A program made the position numbers and the translations under genes. Source: Methanomassiliicoccales archaeon (lineage in GTDB: Archaea > Thermoplasmatota > Thermoplasmata > Methanomassiliicoccales > Methanomethylophilaceae). From it: a stretch of DNA of 13,474 bases. Numbering within the stretch: position 1 is the stretch's first letter; every line of letters starts with the position of its first letter. Shown piece by piece: positions 6,853 to 13,351 of this stretch. The stretch spans positions 1-13,474 of the forward strand of contig CAAFZG010000151.1 of the NCBI GenBank assembly GCA_900767505.1, given 5' to 3'. Below the pieces are notes generated by a model, which saw only the letters and a list, made by a program, of their open reading frames with translations, searched no databases and was not told the DNA's origin.

Positions 6853-8877
6853 TCACATACCTCCAAGGATCATAGCGATGACGACGAACAGCACTGAGAG
6901 CACGGAGATTCCGATCAGGACGACCGAGGAGTAATCCTGGACGTGACCTGTCTGCATCTTGCTCATGACATCTCCTCCACCGATGACGGCTCCGGAGAGA
7001 CCGTTGACGGTTCCGTCGATGACCTGCCTGTCGACAAAGTTCACACCGCGGGCGACGCTGTCTCCGAGCTTCCAGGAAACCTGGTTGTAGAACTCGGGGA
7101 AGAACCACCTGTTGGCGAGCAGCTTGTAGATAGCGGACTGACCCTCCTTGTTGAACTTGCCGGGGTTGATGGTCTTCTTGGCGTACATGAGGTATGCAAG
7201 GCCGATTCCAGCAAGGGCGAGGACGATCGTCAGATAGGTGTAGGGGTTGGTGAAGAGTTCGCTGAAGTACTCGAAGCCTTCCTTGTGTCCGCCACCGACT
7301 ATGAATCCGGTGGATGTGACATCGAAGGAGATCATTGCGTCGAGTCCGAACATTATGAAGAATCCGCTGAGGACTGCGAACACGGACAGGATCATCAGAG
7401 GGACCGTCATGGTCTTCGGAGACTCTCCGTGGCAGTGCTGGGAAGCGTGTCCCTCCTCTCCCATGAAGGTCATGAACCACATGCGGAACATGTAGAACGC
7501 TGTCATGAAAGCGGTGATGACTGCGAGCAGCCAAAGGACGGTGAACCATATGGTCTCGTCTCCGGCCTCAAGTGCGATCTCGAGGACGAGATCCTTGGAC
7601 CAGAATCCGCTGAAGAGCGGGAATCCTGCGATGGACAGGGAACCGAGGAGCATTGTGATGGATGTGACCTTCATGTGTTTGTGAAGTCCGCCCATCTCCC
7701 TCATGTCCTCTGTACCTACGGCGTGGATGACGGATCCGGAGCACATGAACAGCAGGGCCTTGAAGAAGGCGTGGTTCATCATGTGGAAGCATCCTGCGAT
7801 GAATCCTGCGGTTCCAGCTGCGATGAGAGCGTCGTTTCCATCCCTGAGACCGATGGCCATCAGGTATCCTCCGGCTCCGAGAGCGAGGATCATGTATCCG
7901 AGCTGGGAGACGGTGGAGAAGGCGAGGACCTTCTTGATGTTCATGTTGTTCATCGCCATGGTTGCGGCGAAGAATGCTGTGACTCCTCCGATTATTCCGA
8001 CGAAGAGCATCACTTCAGGGTTCTGGATGAACAGAGGGTATCCCCTGGCAACCAGGTAAACTCCGGCCTTGACCATTGTCGCGGCGTGGATCAAAGACGA
8101 TACTGTGGTAGGACCGGCCATCGCATCGGGCAGCCAGTCGTGAAGCGGGAACTGAGCGCTCTTTCCGATGACTCCTCCGAAGACGAGGAACATACCGAGC
8201 ATCAGCATATCGGGGTCGGCGGCGGCGATGTTGGCCGCGTCGAACAGGTTGGTGTAGTCCAGGCTGTGGAACTCACCGAGCAGTACGAAGAGTCCTGCCA
8301 TCAGACAGACGTCACCGAGACGGGTGACAAGGAAGGCTTTCTTGGCTGCGGAGGCTGCGTTTGCAGAAGCTGCATCGCCCTCGGGGTGCCTGAAGGACCA
8401 GAATCCGATAAGCAGGTACGAGCACAGTCCCATGACCTCCCAGAAGATGAACATCTCCAGGAAGTTGCTGGAGACGATCAGTCCGAGCATACCGGTCAGG
8501 AACAGGGAGACCTCAGCGTAGTACCTCGTCTTCCTGGCGCCCTGGTCGCCCATGTATCCGATGGAGTACACGAAGATCAGAGTGGAGATGAACGAGGAGA
8601 ACAGCATCATCATGCAGGTGAGGCCGTCCACGTAGTATCCGAGGTTCATGGTCAGATCGCCGATGTGGAACCACTCGATGGAGGACGTCACGGCGTTGGG
8701 GTACGCATCTCCGGTGAGGTACTCGTAGGAGATGAGCGCGGCTATGATAAAGGCGAACAGAGCGCCCGCTATTGCGATGTAGCCTCCTTTCTCAGGAGTC
8801 TTCCTGCCGACAAGGCCGATGATCAGGAAGCACAGCATCGGAATGAGGGGCACGAGCCAAGTGTATTCTATGAACAT
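6853..8877 (-). CDS. fpoL: F420H2 dehydrogenase-like complex, antiporter-type membrane subunit FpoL (NuoL homologue)
   Basis: Largest and normally most distal membrane subunit of the arm. The 674-residue protein contains the shared antiporter core: E147 (FWEVMGLCSYLLIG), K239 (GKSAQFPLHDWLPDAMAGPT), H264 and K270 (LIHAATMVKAGVYL), FHMMNHAFFKALLF (364-377), and K428 (GFWSKDLVLE). A long C-terminal section (about 520-674) with a hydrophobic helix, an amphipathic stretch and a final anchor helix (about 652-672) corresponds to the lateral helix and last transmembrane segment that clamp NuoM/N-type subunits in complex I. The start is one base after the fpoK stop, with GAGGTGG (8882-8888) four bases upstream. 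Length and motifs are typical, with no sign of damage. Confidence 0.96.
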   Translation of the reverse strand: MFIEYTWLVPLIPMLCFLIIGLVGRKTPEKGGYIAIAGALFAFIIAALISYEYLTGDAYPNAVTSSIEWFHIGDLTMNLGYYVDGLTCMMMLFSSFISTLIFVYSIGYMGDQGARKTRYYAEVSLFLTGMLGLIVSSNFLEMFIFWEVMGLCSYLLIGFWSFRHPEGDAASANAASAAKKAFLVTRLGDVCLMAGLFVLLGEFHSLDYTNLFDAANIAAADPDMLMLGMFLVFGGVIGKSAQFPLHDWLPDAMAGPTTVSSLIHAATMVKAGVYLVARGYPLFIQNPEVMLFVGIIGGVTAFFAATMAMNNMNIKKVLAFSTVSQLGYMILALGAGGYLMAIGLRDGNDALIAAGTAGFIAGCFHMMNHAFFKALLFMCSGSVIHAVGTEDMREMGGLHKHMKVTSITMLLGSLSIAGFPLFSGFWSKDLVLEIALEAGDETIWFTVLWLLAVITAFMTAFYMFRMWFMTFMGEEGHASQHCHGESPKTMTVPLMILSVFAVLSGFFIMFGLDAMISFDVTSTGFIVGGGHKEGFEYFSELFTNPYTYLTIVLALAGIGLAYLMYAKKTINPGKFNKEGQSAIYKLLANRWFFPEFYNQVSWKLGDSVARGVNFVDRQVIDGTVNGLSGAVIGGGDVMSKMQTGHVQDYSSVVLIGISVLSVLFVVIAMILGGM

Positions 8878-8878
8878 C

Positions 8879-9187
8879 TTACCACCTCATTGATGTGAGT
8901 TCCGCATCGTCGAGGTCGCTTGTCTTCCTCAGCTTGTATGCGTTGAGCAGGATAGCGATACCGACTGCGACTTCAGCTGCGGCGACGGAGATGGTCATGA
9001 CGACGAATGCCTGACCGATCACGTCTGCGTTGTATGCGCCGAAGGCTACGAAGTTAATGTTGGCTGCATTGAGCATGAGCTCGATGCACATGAGAACAAC
9101 GATAGCGTTGCTCTTGGTGAGGACACCGTATGCGCCGATCACGAACAGGATGGCGCCGAGCACGAGGAAGTACTCAATTGGAATCAT
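8879..9187 (-). CDS. fpoK: F420H2 dehydrogenase-like complex, membrane subunit FpoK (NuoK homologue)
   Basis: Small three-helix membrane subunit linking FpoH and FpoJ to the antiporter subunits. The 102 residues match the usual length of about 100. Both proton-path glutamates fall at the same numbering as in bacterial NuoK: E36 (LMCIELMLNAANINF) and E72 (VAAAEVAVGIAILL). Helices span about 4-23, 28-50 and 58-81, and the tail is charged. The start at 9185-9187 lies inside the end of the preceding J gene (14-base overlap) and has GGAGGT (9196-9201) eight bases upstream. An in-frame upstream start would add 12 polar residues foreign to the family. Confidence 0.95.
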   Translation of the reverse strand: MIPIEYFLVLGAILFVIGAYGVLTKSNAIVVLMCIELMLNAANINFVAFGAYNADVIGQAFVVMTISVAAAEVAVGIAILLNAYKLRKTSDLDDAELTSMRW

Positions 9188-9485
9188 CGGATTCGACCTC
9201 CTCTCTCGAAATGCACACTCCACCGATCATGGCTCCGAACATGAGGAGCGCAAGGGGGATCAACACGAGTCCGTATTTCTCGAACACCGTGTATGCAAGG
9301 CTGTTCTCTTTGACGTTTCCGTCAGCGTCCATGATTCCACTGTCGCCGCTGGGGTCGATTGTGGGGACGTTCTGAGGTGCGTCGTAATCCGTGTAGTTAT
9401 CCCAATCGACTGTCGCGATACCGACCACGAGGATGGCCAGCAGAACGACGGAGACGGATACTCCAACGACTACCTTCTTACTCAT
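9174..9485 (-). CDS. fpoJ: F420H2 dehydrogenase-like complex, membrane subunit FpoJ, C-terminal half
   Basis: Corresponds to the C-terminal part of NuoJ, encoded as a separate protein as in Methanosarcina, where the fpo operon also has two J genes. The 103-residue protein has two hydrophobic helices (about 4-26 and 70-91) separated by a strongly acidic, presumably outside-facing loop (about 27-68, with many Asp and few basic residues), and ends in an acidic tail. It overlaps the first J gene by eight bases and fpoK by 14, in different frames, and GGAGGG lies about nine bases before its ATG. The sequence itself is little conserved, so the call rests partly on position and helix layout. It is not a frameshifted fragment: it has its own start and ribosome binding site. 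Confidence 0.8.
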   Translation of the reverse strand: MSKKVVVGVSVSVVLLAILVVGIATVDWDNYTDYDAPQNVPTIDPSGDSGIMDADGNVKENSLAYTVFEKYGLVLIPLALLMFGAMIGGVCISREEVESDDSN

Positions 9486-9819
9486 CGGAATCGCCCTCCG
9501 ATTTCATGATATACCTTCTTGTCAACATGATGCTGAACGCGAACAGGATGGTGATGGCTCCAACGTAAACGAGGATCTGCACCACACCTAGGAATTCCGC
9601 TTCAAGGAAGAAGTACACGAACCCGACACAGAGGAAGACCAGAGCGAGATAGAACGCGCTGTGGATGACCTCTTTCCTTGTCACAACCGAAAGTGCGGCA
9701 AGGATGGCGATGGCCGAAAGTATCAGGAACGCGACGAGGTCGAGGTTACCGAGGAGATAGCTCCCGAAGTCACCGAGACCGTTCCAAATGGAATTCAACA
9801 AGTCCATGAGAGCTCCCAT
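9478..9819 (-). CDS. fpoJ: F420H2 dehydrogenase-like complex, membrane subunit FpoJ, N-terminal half
   Basis: N-terminal part of the NuoJ-type subunit, which in complex I contains the pi-bulge helix important for coupling electron transfer to pumping. The 113 residues have three hydrophobic helices (about 25-46, 53-72 and 77-99). The third, with the preceding segment, is the conserved signature EAEFLGVVQILVYVGAITIL (73-92). The start at 9817-9819 overlaps the fpoI stop as TGATG, with GGAGGTG five bases upstream, identical to the fpoM/fpoN junction. An internal Met at codon 5 lacks this spacing. The tail is acidic and overlaps the second J gene by eight bases. Confidence 0.92.
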   Translation of the reverse strand: MGALMDLLNSIWNGLGDFGSYLLGNLDLVAFLILSAIAILAALSVVTRKEVIHSAFYLALVFLCVGFVYFFLEAEFLGVVQILVYVGAITILFAFSIMLTRRYIMKSEGDSDE

Positions 9820-10559
9820 CAGAGCACCTCCTTGATTTCAAGGGCATCTTTCGGACAGTCGTCCACACAGTTCCTGCAGCAGATGCACTTGCTGTTGTCG
9901 ATCACCGGGCGCAGAATGGGCTTTCCTTTGTCGTTGACTCCTTTCTCGACCATCTCGATGGCCGATACGGGGCAGACTTTGGCGCACTTCTTGCATCCGA
10001 TGCACTTGCTGTCGGTCAGTTCGGGCCTGTCGATGTCGAAGAGGGACACACGCCTGTCGGAGTTGCCGTTCTCGATATCGGAGGGCAGGGTGACCTCCAG
10101 CTTGACCTTCATTCCCTCTGTGGTACCCTCGTAGTTGAGCCTCTTGGGTCCATAGATGAGATCGAACCTCGTGTACTCGGCGAGCTCGTACTCGGGCGTG
10201 ACGGTCATGGCGTCGACAGGGCAGTACTCTGCGCAGTATCCGCACATGGCGCACCTGCCGAGGTTGACCTGGGGCTTCTTGACCGCTTTGCCGTCTGCAT
10301 CCTCAGTCTCGACGAGCTTGATGCATGCAGTGGGGCACATGCGTTCGCACATACCGCAACCGACGCACTTGTCGAACACGAGTCCGGGGCGTCCGCGGTA
10401 GTTCTCGGGGACCCACTCCTTCTCGTAGGGATACAGAACCGTGACGGGTCTGTGGAAGATGGTCTTGACGAAGAGCTTGAGCACGGCCCACTGGGGTTTG
10501 AGCACCCAGAAGCTCTTTGCCAGGTTCTTTGGATATTTGTCTAGATATCTGATTGTCAT
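9819..10559 (-). CDS. fpoI: F420H2 dehydrogenase-like complex, Fe-S subunit FpoI with an extra C-terminal 2[4Fe-4S] ferredoxin domain
   Basis: Electron-transfer subunit of the peripheral arm (NuoI homologue). Residues 1-145 are a normal NuoI-type protein: HRPVTVLYPYEKEW, then YRGRPGL (54-60), then two [4Fe-4S] motifs (C65, C68, C71, C75 and C103, C106, C109, C113), closing with YELAEYTRFDLIYGPKRL. A linker of about 35 residues follows. Residues 181-246 then carry a second ferredoxin-like pair: C186, C189, C192, C196 and C225, C228, C231, C235, with an additional C227. At 246 residues and four predicted clusters it is larger than family members, which usually have two. The reading frame is continuous and the extension runs to the fpoJ overlap, so it is native. 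The ATG at 10557-10559 overlaps the fpoH stop (TGATG), with GGAGG nine bases upstream. The extra domain may be an electron-entry or ferredoxin-docking module; that is inference. Confidence 0.93.
   Translation of the reverse strand: MTIRYLDKYPKNLAKSFWVLKPQWAVLKLFVKTIFHRPVTVLYPYEKEWVPENYRGRPGLVFDKCVGCGMCERMCPTACIKLVETEDADGKAVKKPQVNLGRCAMCGYCAEYCPVDAMTVTPEYELAEYTRFDLIYGPKRLNYEGTTEGMKVKLEVTLPSDIENGNSDRRVSLFDIDRPELTDSKCIGCKKCAKVCPVSAIEMVEKGVNDKGKPILRPVIDNSKCICCRNCVDDCPKDALEIKEVL
9825..9831 (-). promoter_or_regulatory. ribosome binding site GGAGGTG of the first fpoJ inside the fpoI 3' end
   Basis: GGAGGTG lies five bases before the fpoJ ATG and forms part of the final Glu-Val-Leu codons of fpoI. 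Positions 9816-9831 match 5358-5373 exactly (16 bp). It fixes the start at 9819 rather than at the internal Met codon 12 bases later. Confidence 0.85.
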
Positions 10560-11737
10560 CAGAAGATGCCTCCAGATTTGAGCAGAATGACGACTGCCAG
10601 GTTGATCACGGACAGGGGCATGAAGACCTTCCATCCGATGTTGAGGATCTGATCGGGCCTGACACGGGCCAGAGCAGCCCTGACGAGGATCATCAGGAAG
10701 AAGATGAACCATGTCTTGACCAGCGACACGATCTCGGGCACGGGTCCGTCTCCGATGAACGGGAGGGTCCAGCCTCCGAGGTACATGATTGCGACCATGG
10801 CGCATGCGACGTAGCCTCTGAAGTAGTCGGCCAGCATGATGAGACCCCACTTCATTCCGGCGTACTCTGTCTGCCATCCCTCGACCAGCTCGGCCTCTGC
10901 CTCGGCGATATCGAAGGGCAGACGCTCGGACTCGGCGGTTGCGCAGAAGAAGAACGTGATGAAACCGATGAACTGGGGTATGATGTACCAGACGGTGTCG
11001 TTCTGTGCGTAGACGATGTCTCCGATGTTGAAGCTACCGGCGAGAAGCGCTGTGGTAGCGATCATGATGAGCATAGGGACCTCGTAAGAGATCATCAGCT
11101 CTGCGGCCCTCATTCCTCCGATAAGGGAGTACTTGTTGTTCTGAGCCCATCCCGAAACCAGGATGAAGAACGGAGCCAGCGCGAAGAACGCCATGACGAT
11201 GAGAAGTCCTGTGTGGTAATCCACGACGTACCACCTGGCGGACAGGGGTATCATACAGGCGACGAGAACCGACACACCGATGACCAGGGAAACGGTCCAC
11301 ATGTAGGTCATCTTGTCGATCTTTCCAGGGAGGGTGTTCTCCTTCATGAAGGTCTTGAGACCGTCTGCGACACACTGCAGGAATCCCTTGAGACCGATCA
11401 TTGTTCCCCTTCTGTCCATCATCCTTCCGAGGCACTTACGCTCCATCCACAAGGATAGCAGAGTGCACACGAAGACCACGATGAATACGAGGAGCATGAA
11501 GACGATCAGCGAGAACAGGGTCATCGCACCGTCGCACATCAGCCACTCGGACACGCAGTTGTTGGGGAAGATCAGGTTGATGAGCCAAGCAAGGGCTCCG
11601 CCTATGAGCTCCCAAAGCCTGAACGAGATGGCATAGGGCAGGTTGTATGTCTCGAACGGATAGTACGCGTTCTCCATCAGAGGGGAACCGAAGTTGATGA
11701 AATCGAGGATGCTTGTGTATTCCACTGCCACGTTCAT
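10559..11737 (-). CDS. fpoH: F420H2 dehydrogenase-like complex, membrane subunit FpoH (NuoH homologue)
   Basis: Joins the peripheral arm to the membrane arm and forms much of the cavity for the lipid-soluble electron acceptor. Conserved loops are visible: ERKCLGRMMDRRG (99-111), GWAQNNKYSLIGGMRAAELM (196-215) followed by ISYEVP, ESERLPFDIAEAEAELVEGW (269-288) followed by QTEYAGMKWG, and R358-x-R-x-DQ near the C-terminus. About eight family helices follow residue 70. The protein is 392 residues, longer than the usual 320-350, because roughly 60 residues precede the canonical first helix, including an additional hydrophobic stretch (about 35-58). The start at 11735-11737 overlaps the fpoD stop (TGATG). 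Its Shine-Dalgarno sequence is weak, so this junction may depend on translational coupling. A GTG immediately upstream is a less likely start. Confidence 0.93.
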   Translation of the reverse strand: MNVAVEYTSILDFINFGSPLMENAYYPFETYNLPYAISFRLWELIGGALAWLINLIFPNNCVSEWLMCDGAMTLFSLIVFMLLVFIVVFVCTLLSLWMERKCLGRMMDRRGTMIGLKGFLQCVADGLKTFMKENTLPGKIDKMTYMWTVSLVIGVSVLVACMIPLSARWYVVDYHTGLLIVMAFFALAPFFILVSGWAQNNKYSLIGGMRAAELMISYEVPMLIMIATTALLAGSFNIGDIVYAQNDTVWYIIPQFIGFITFFFCATAESERLPFDIAEAEAELVEGWQTEYAGMKWGLIMLADYFRGYVACAMVAIMYLGGWTLPFIGDGPVPEIVSLVKTWFIFFLMILVRAALARVRPDQILNIGWKVFMPLSVINLAVVILLKSGGIF

Positions 11738-12879
11738 CACCGGTCCGTCTCACCCAGGCACATATCGATCTGAGCGAGGATGGCGGGAACATCCGCGATC
11801 CTGCATCCCATACACATTGCCTTGGATGTGGATACGTTCGTAAAGATGGGACTGCGCACTTTGAGCCTGTAGGGCTTGTCGGTTCCGTCGGAAACGAGGT
11901 ACATGAGGGACTCTCCGCGGGGATCCTCCATTCTCATGAAGTGTGTTCCGGCAGGGACCTTTGTCGGGGTCTTGATCCTGTAGGGGGCGTTCTTTCCGAG
12001 AGCGTTGATCTTCTGGACTGCCTGCCTGATGATGTCGCAGGACTGGAACATCTCCTCGATACGGATCATGTACCTGGCATAGGAATCTCCCTCTGTCAGG
12101 ACGGGGACCTCGAAGTCCACCTTGTCATAATTGTCATAGGGGTCGTCGCGACGAATGTCGAAGTCGACTCCGCATCCCCTCATCGCAGGGCCGGTCAGTC
12201 CGAGGTTGGCGACCTGCTCGCGGGTCATGTAACTGACACCTTTCATCCTGGAGACGATGATAGAGCTCTCGTCCATCAGGTCGATGATGTCCCACATGGC
12301 CTTCTCGAACCTGTCGACGACACGGAGGATATCCCTGTCGAACAGCTCGGTGGTGTCGTTCCTGACTCCTCCGATACGGGGGTAGTTGGTTGTCATCCTG
12401 GCTCCGCAGAGCTTGACGTTCAGGTCGAGGAAGTACTCTCTCTCCCTCATAGCCCACAGGAAGACGGTCAGATTACCGAGATCGGTACCGACGGCGGCGA
12501 GCCACATGAGGTGAGAGTTGATCCTGCACACCTCGTCGGCCACAATCCTGATGTACTTGGCCTTCTCGGGAATGTCGATTCCGAGCGCCTTCTCGACTGT
12601 CATGCAGTAGAGATGGGTGTATGTCATCGACGCGGCATAGCAAAGACGGTCCGCCATGGGGATGATCTTGGGGTAGGTCCTGTTCTCGGTCTCCTTCTCC
12701 CATCCGCGGTGGAGGTAACCGACGATAGGATCTGCATCAACGACGAACTCTCCGTCGACTTTGATCTTGAGTGTCCAAAGTCCGTGGGAGAACGGGTGCT
12801 GCGGACCCATGATGATCCACATCTTGTCGGTTTCCATCTTCTCTTCAATCTCTTTAACAGGTACTATAGAGTCTGCCAT
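11737..12879 (-). CDS. fpoD: F420H2 dehydrogenase-like complex, carrier-binding subunit FpoD (NuoD homologue, 49-kDa type)
   Basis: Peripheral-arm subunit descended from the [NiFe]-hydrogenase large subunit; with FpoB it forms the site where electrons leave to the membrane carrier. The 380-residue protein has GPQHPFSHG (25-33, carrier-site histidines H28/H32), HRGWEKETENR (57-67) and Y91 directly before CMTVEKALG, the position of the catalytic quinone-site tyrosine. It ends in the family tail ADVPAILAQIDMCLGETDR. The complete hydrogenase motifs are absent, so it should not bind NiFe. However, C80 (DRLCYAA) and C374 (DMCLGET) sit where the first cysteine of each hydrogenase CxxC pair would be. 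The ATG at 12877-12879 overlaps the fpoC stop and follows a GGAGTGA-type binding site; a GTG one codon earlier is an alternative. Confidence 0.95.
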   Translation of the reverse strand: MADSIVPVKEIEEKMETDKMWIIMGPQHPFSHGLWTLKIKVDGEFVVDADPIVGYLHRGWEKETENRTYPKIIPMADRLCYAASMTYTHLYCMTVEKALGIDIPEKAKYIRIVADEVCRINSHLMWLAAVGTDLGNLTVFLWAMREREYFLDLNVKLCGARMTTNYPRIGGVRNDTTELFDRDILRVVDRFEKAMWDIIDLMDESSIIVSRMKGVSYMTREQVANLGLTGPAMRGCGVDFDIRRDDPYDNYDKVDFEVPVLTEGDSYARYMIRIEEMFQSCDIIRQAVQKINALGKNAPYRIKTPTKVPAGTHFMRMEDPRGESLMYLVSDGTDKPYRLKVRSPIFTNVSTSKAMCMGCRIADVPAILAQIDMCLGETDR

Positions 12880-13349
12880 CACTCACTCCCCCTGAGTTTG
12901 TATGATTTCCTGAAGGGGTGGAACTCGTATGTCTTGGGTGTCAGCAGCCTCTCCAGCCTGGGGTGGTTGTCGAACACGATTCCGAACAGCTCCCAGGTCT
13001 CCCTCTCGTGCCAGTTGGCTCCTTCCCATACACATGTGACGGACTCCACGTGGGGGTCGTCGACGGGGAGATCGGTACTGAGCTCGATCATCACTCCGGT
13101 GTAGTAGTTGGTGAGGTGGTAGACAACGGTCAGGTGGTCGACGTAGTCGACACCGATGACGGTCGAGCAGTGCTCGAACGTGAGGTTGTGCTGAATGTAC
13201 TTGCATACTTCGAGGACGTTCTCCCTGGGCAGTTTGGCGAAGACCCTGCGGGCCTCGGTGCCAGTGACCTGCACAGAGGGGAATTTCTCTGTGAGGAGGG
13301 CTTTGATCTCTTCCTCGGTGGGCTTCTGATAAACAGCTTCCGTGTCCAT
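12879..13349 (-). CDS. fpoC: F420H2 dehydrogenase-like complex, subunit FpoC (NuoC homologue, 30-kDa type)
   Basis: Peripheral-arm scaffold subunit without a cofactor that packs against FpoD and FpoB. The 156-residue protein contains the family signature in its last third: WHERETWELFGIVFDNHPRL (113-132) followed by ERLLTP and FHPFRKSYKLRG near the C-terminus. Earlier segments (YVDHLTVVYHLTNYYTG and the IELSTDLPVDDPHVESVT region) match the beta-rich NuoC core. I chose the ATG at 13347-13349, with GGAGG (13357-13361) seven bases upstream, two bases after the fpoB stop. Upstream in-frame codons are a shadow of fpoB. It is a stand-alone gene, not fused to fpoD as NuoCD is in E. coli. Confidence 0.95.
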   Translation of the reverse strand: MDTEAVYQKPTEEEIKALLTEKFPSVQVTGTEARRVFAKLPRENVLEVCKYIQHNLTFEHCSTVIGVDYVDHLTVVYHLTNYYTGVMIELSTDLPVDDPHVESVTCVWEGANWHERETWELFGIVFDNHPRLERLLTPKTYEFHPFRKSYKLRGSE

Positions 13350-13351
13350 CT

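Noticed and set aside
6852..6866. A TTG start giving fpoM five more residues
   Set aside because: It would put the start codon at the GGAGGT site itself; the ATG at 6851 has correct spacing and gives the usual N-terminus.
6943..8898. A 651-codon plus-strand open frame lying opposite nearly all of fpoL
   Set aside because: Its product is an uninterrupted mix of Glu, Asp, Gly, His and Ser with no recognisable domain. It mirrors the codon choice of the strongly conserved fpoL. Similar long antisense frames face fpoN (3871-5391), fpoH (10553-11458) and fpoD (11713-13104), so it is a composition effect.
9174..9819. The two adjacent J genes as a frameshifted single fpoJ
   Set aside because: Each half has its own ATG and ribosome binding site, they overlap by eight bases in different frames, and a split J is the known arrangement in Methanosarcina fpo operons.
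11737..12879. FpoD as a functional [NiFe]-hydrogenase large subunit
   Set aside because: Both CxxC pairs are incomplete and the complex I carrier-site residues (HPxxHG and the Tyr before the CMTVEK segment) are present, so it is the complex I type.
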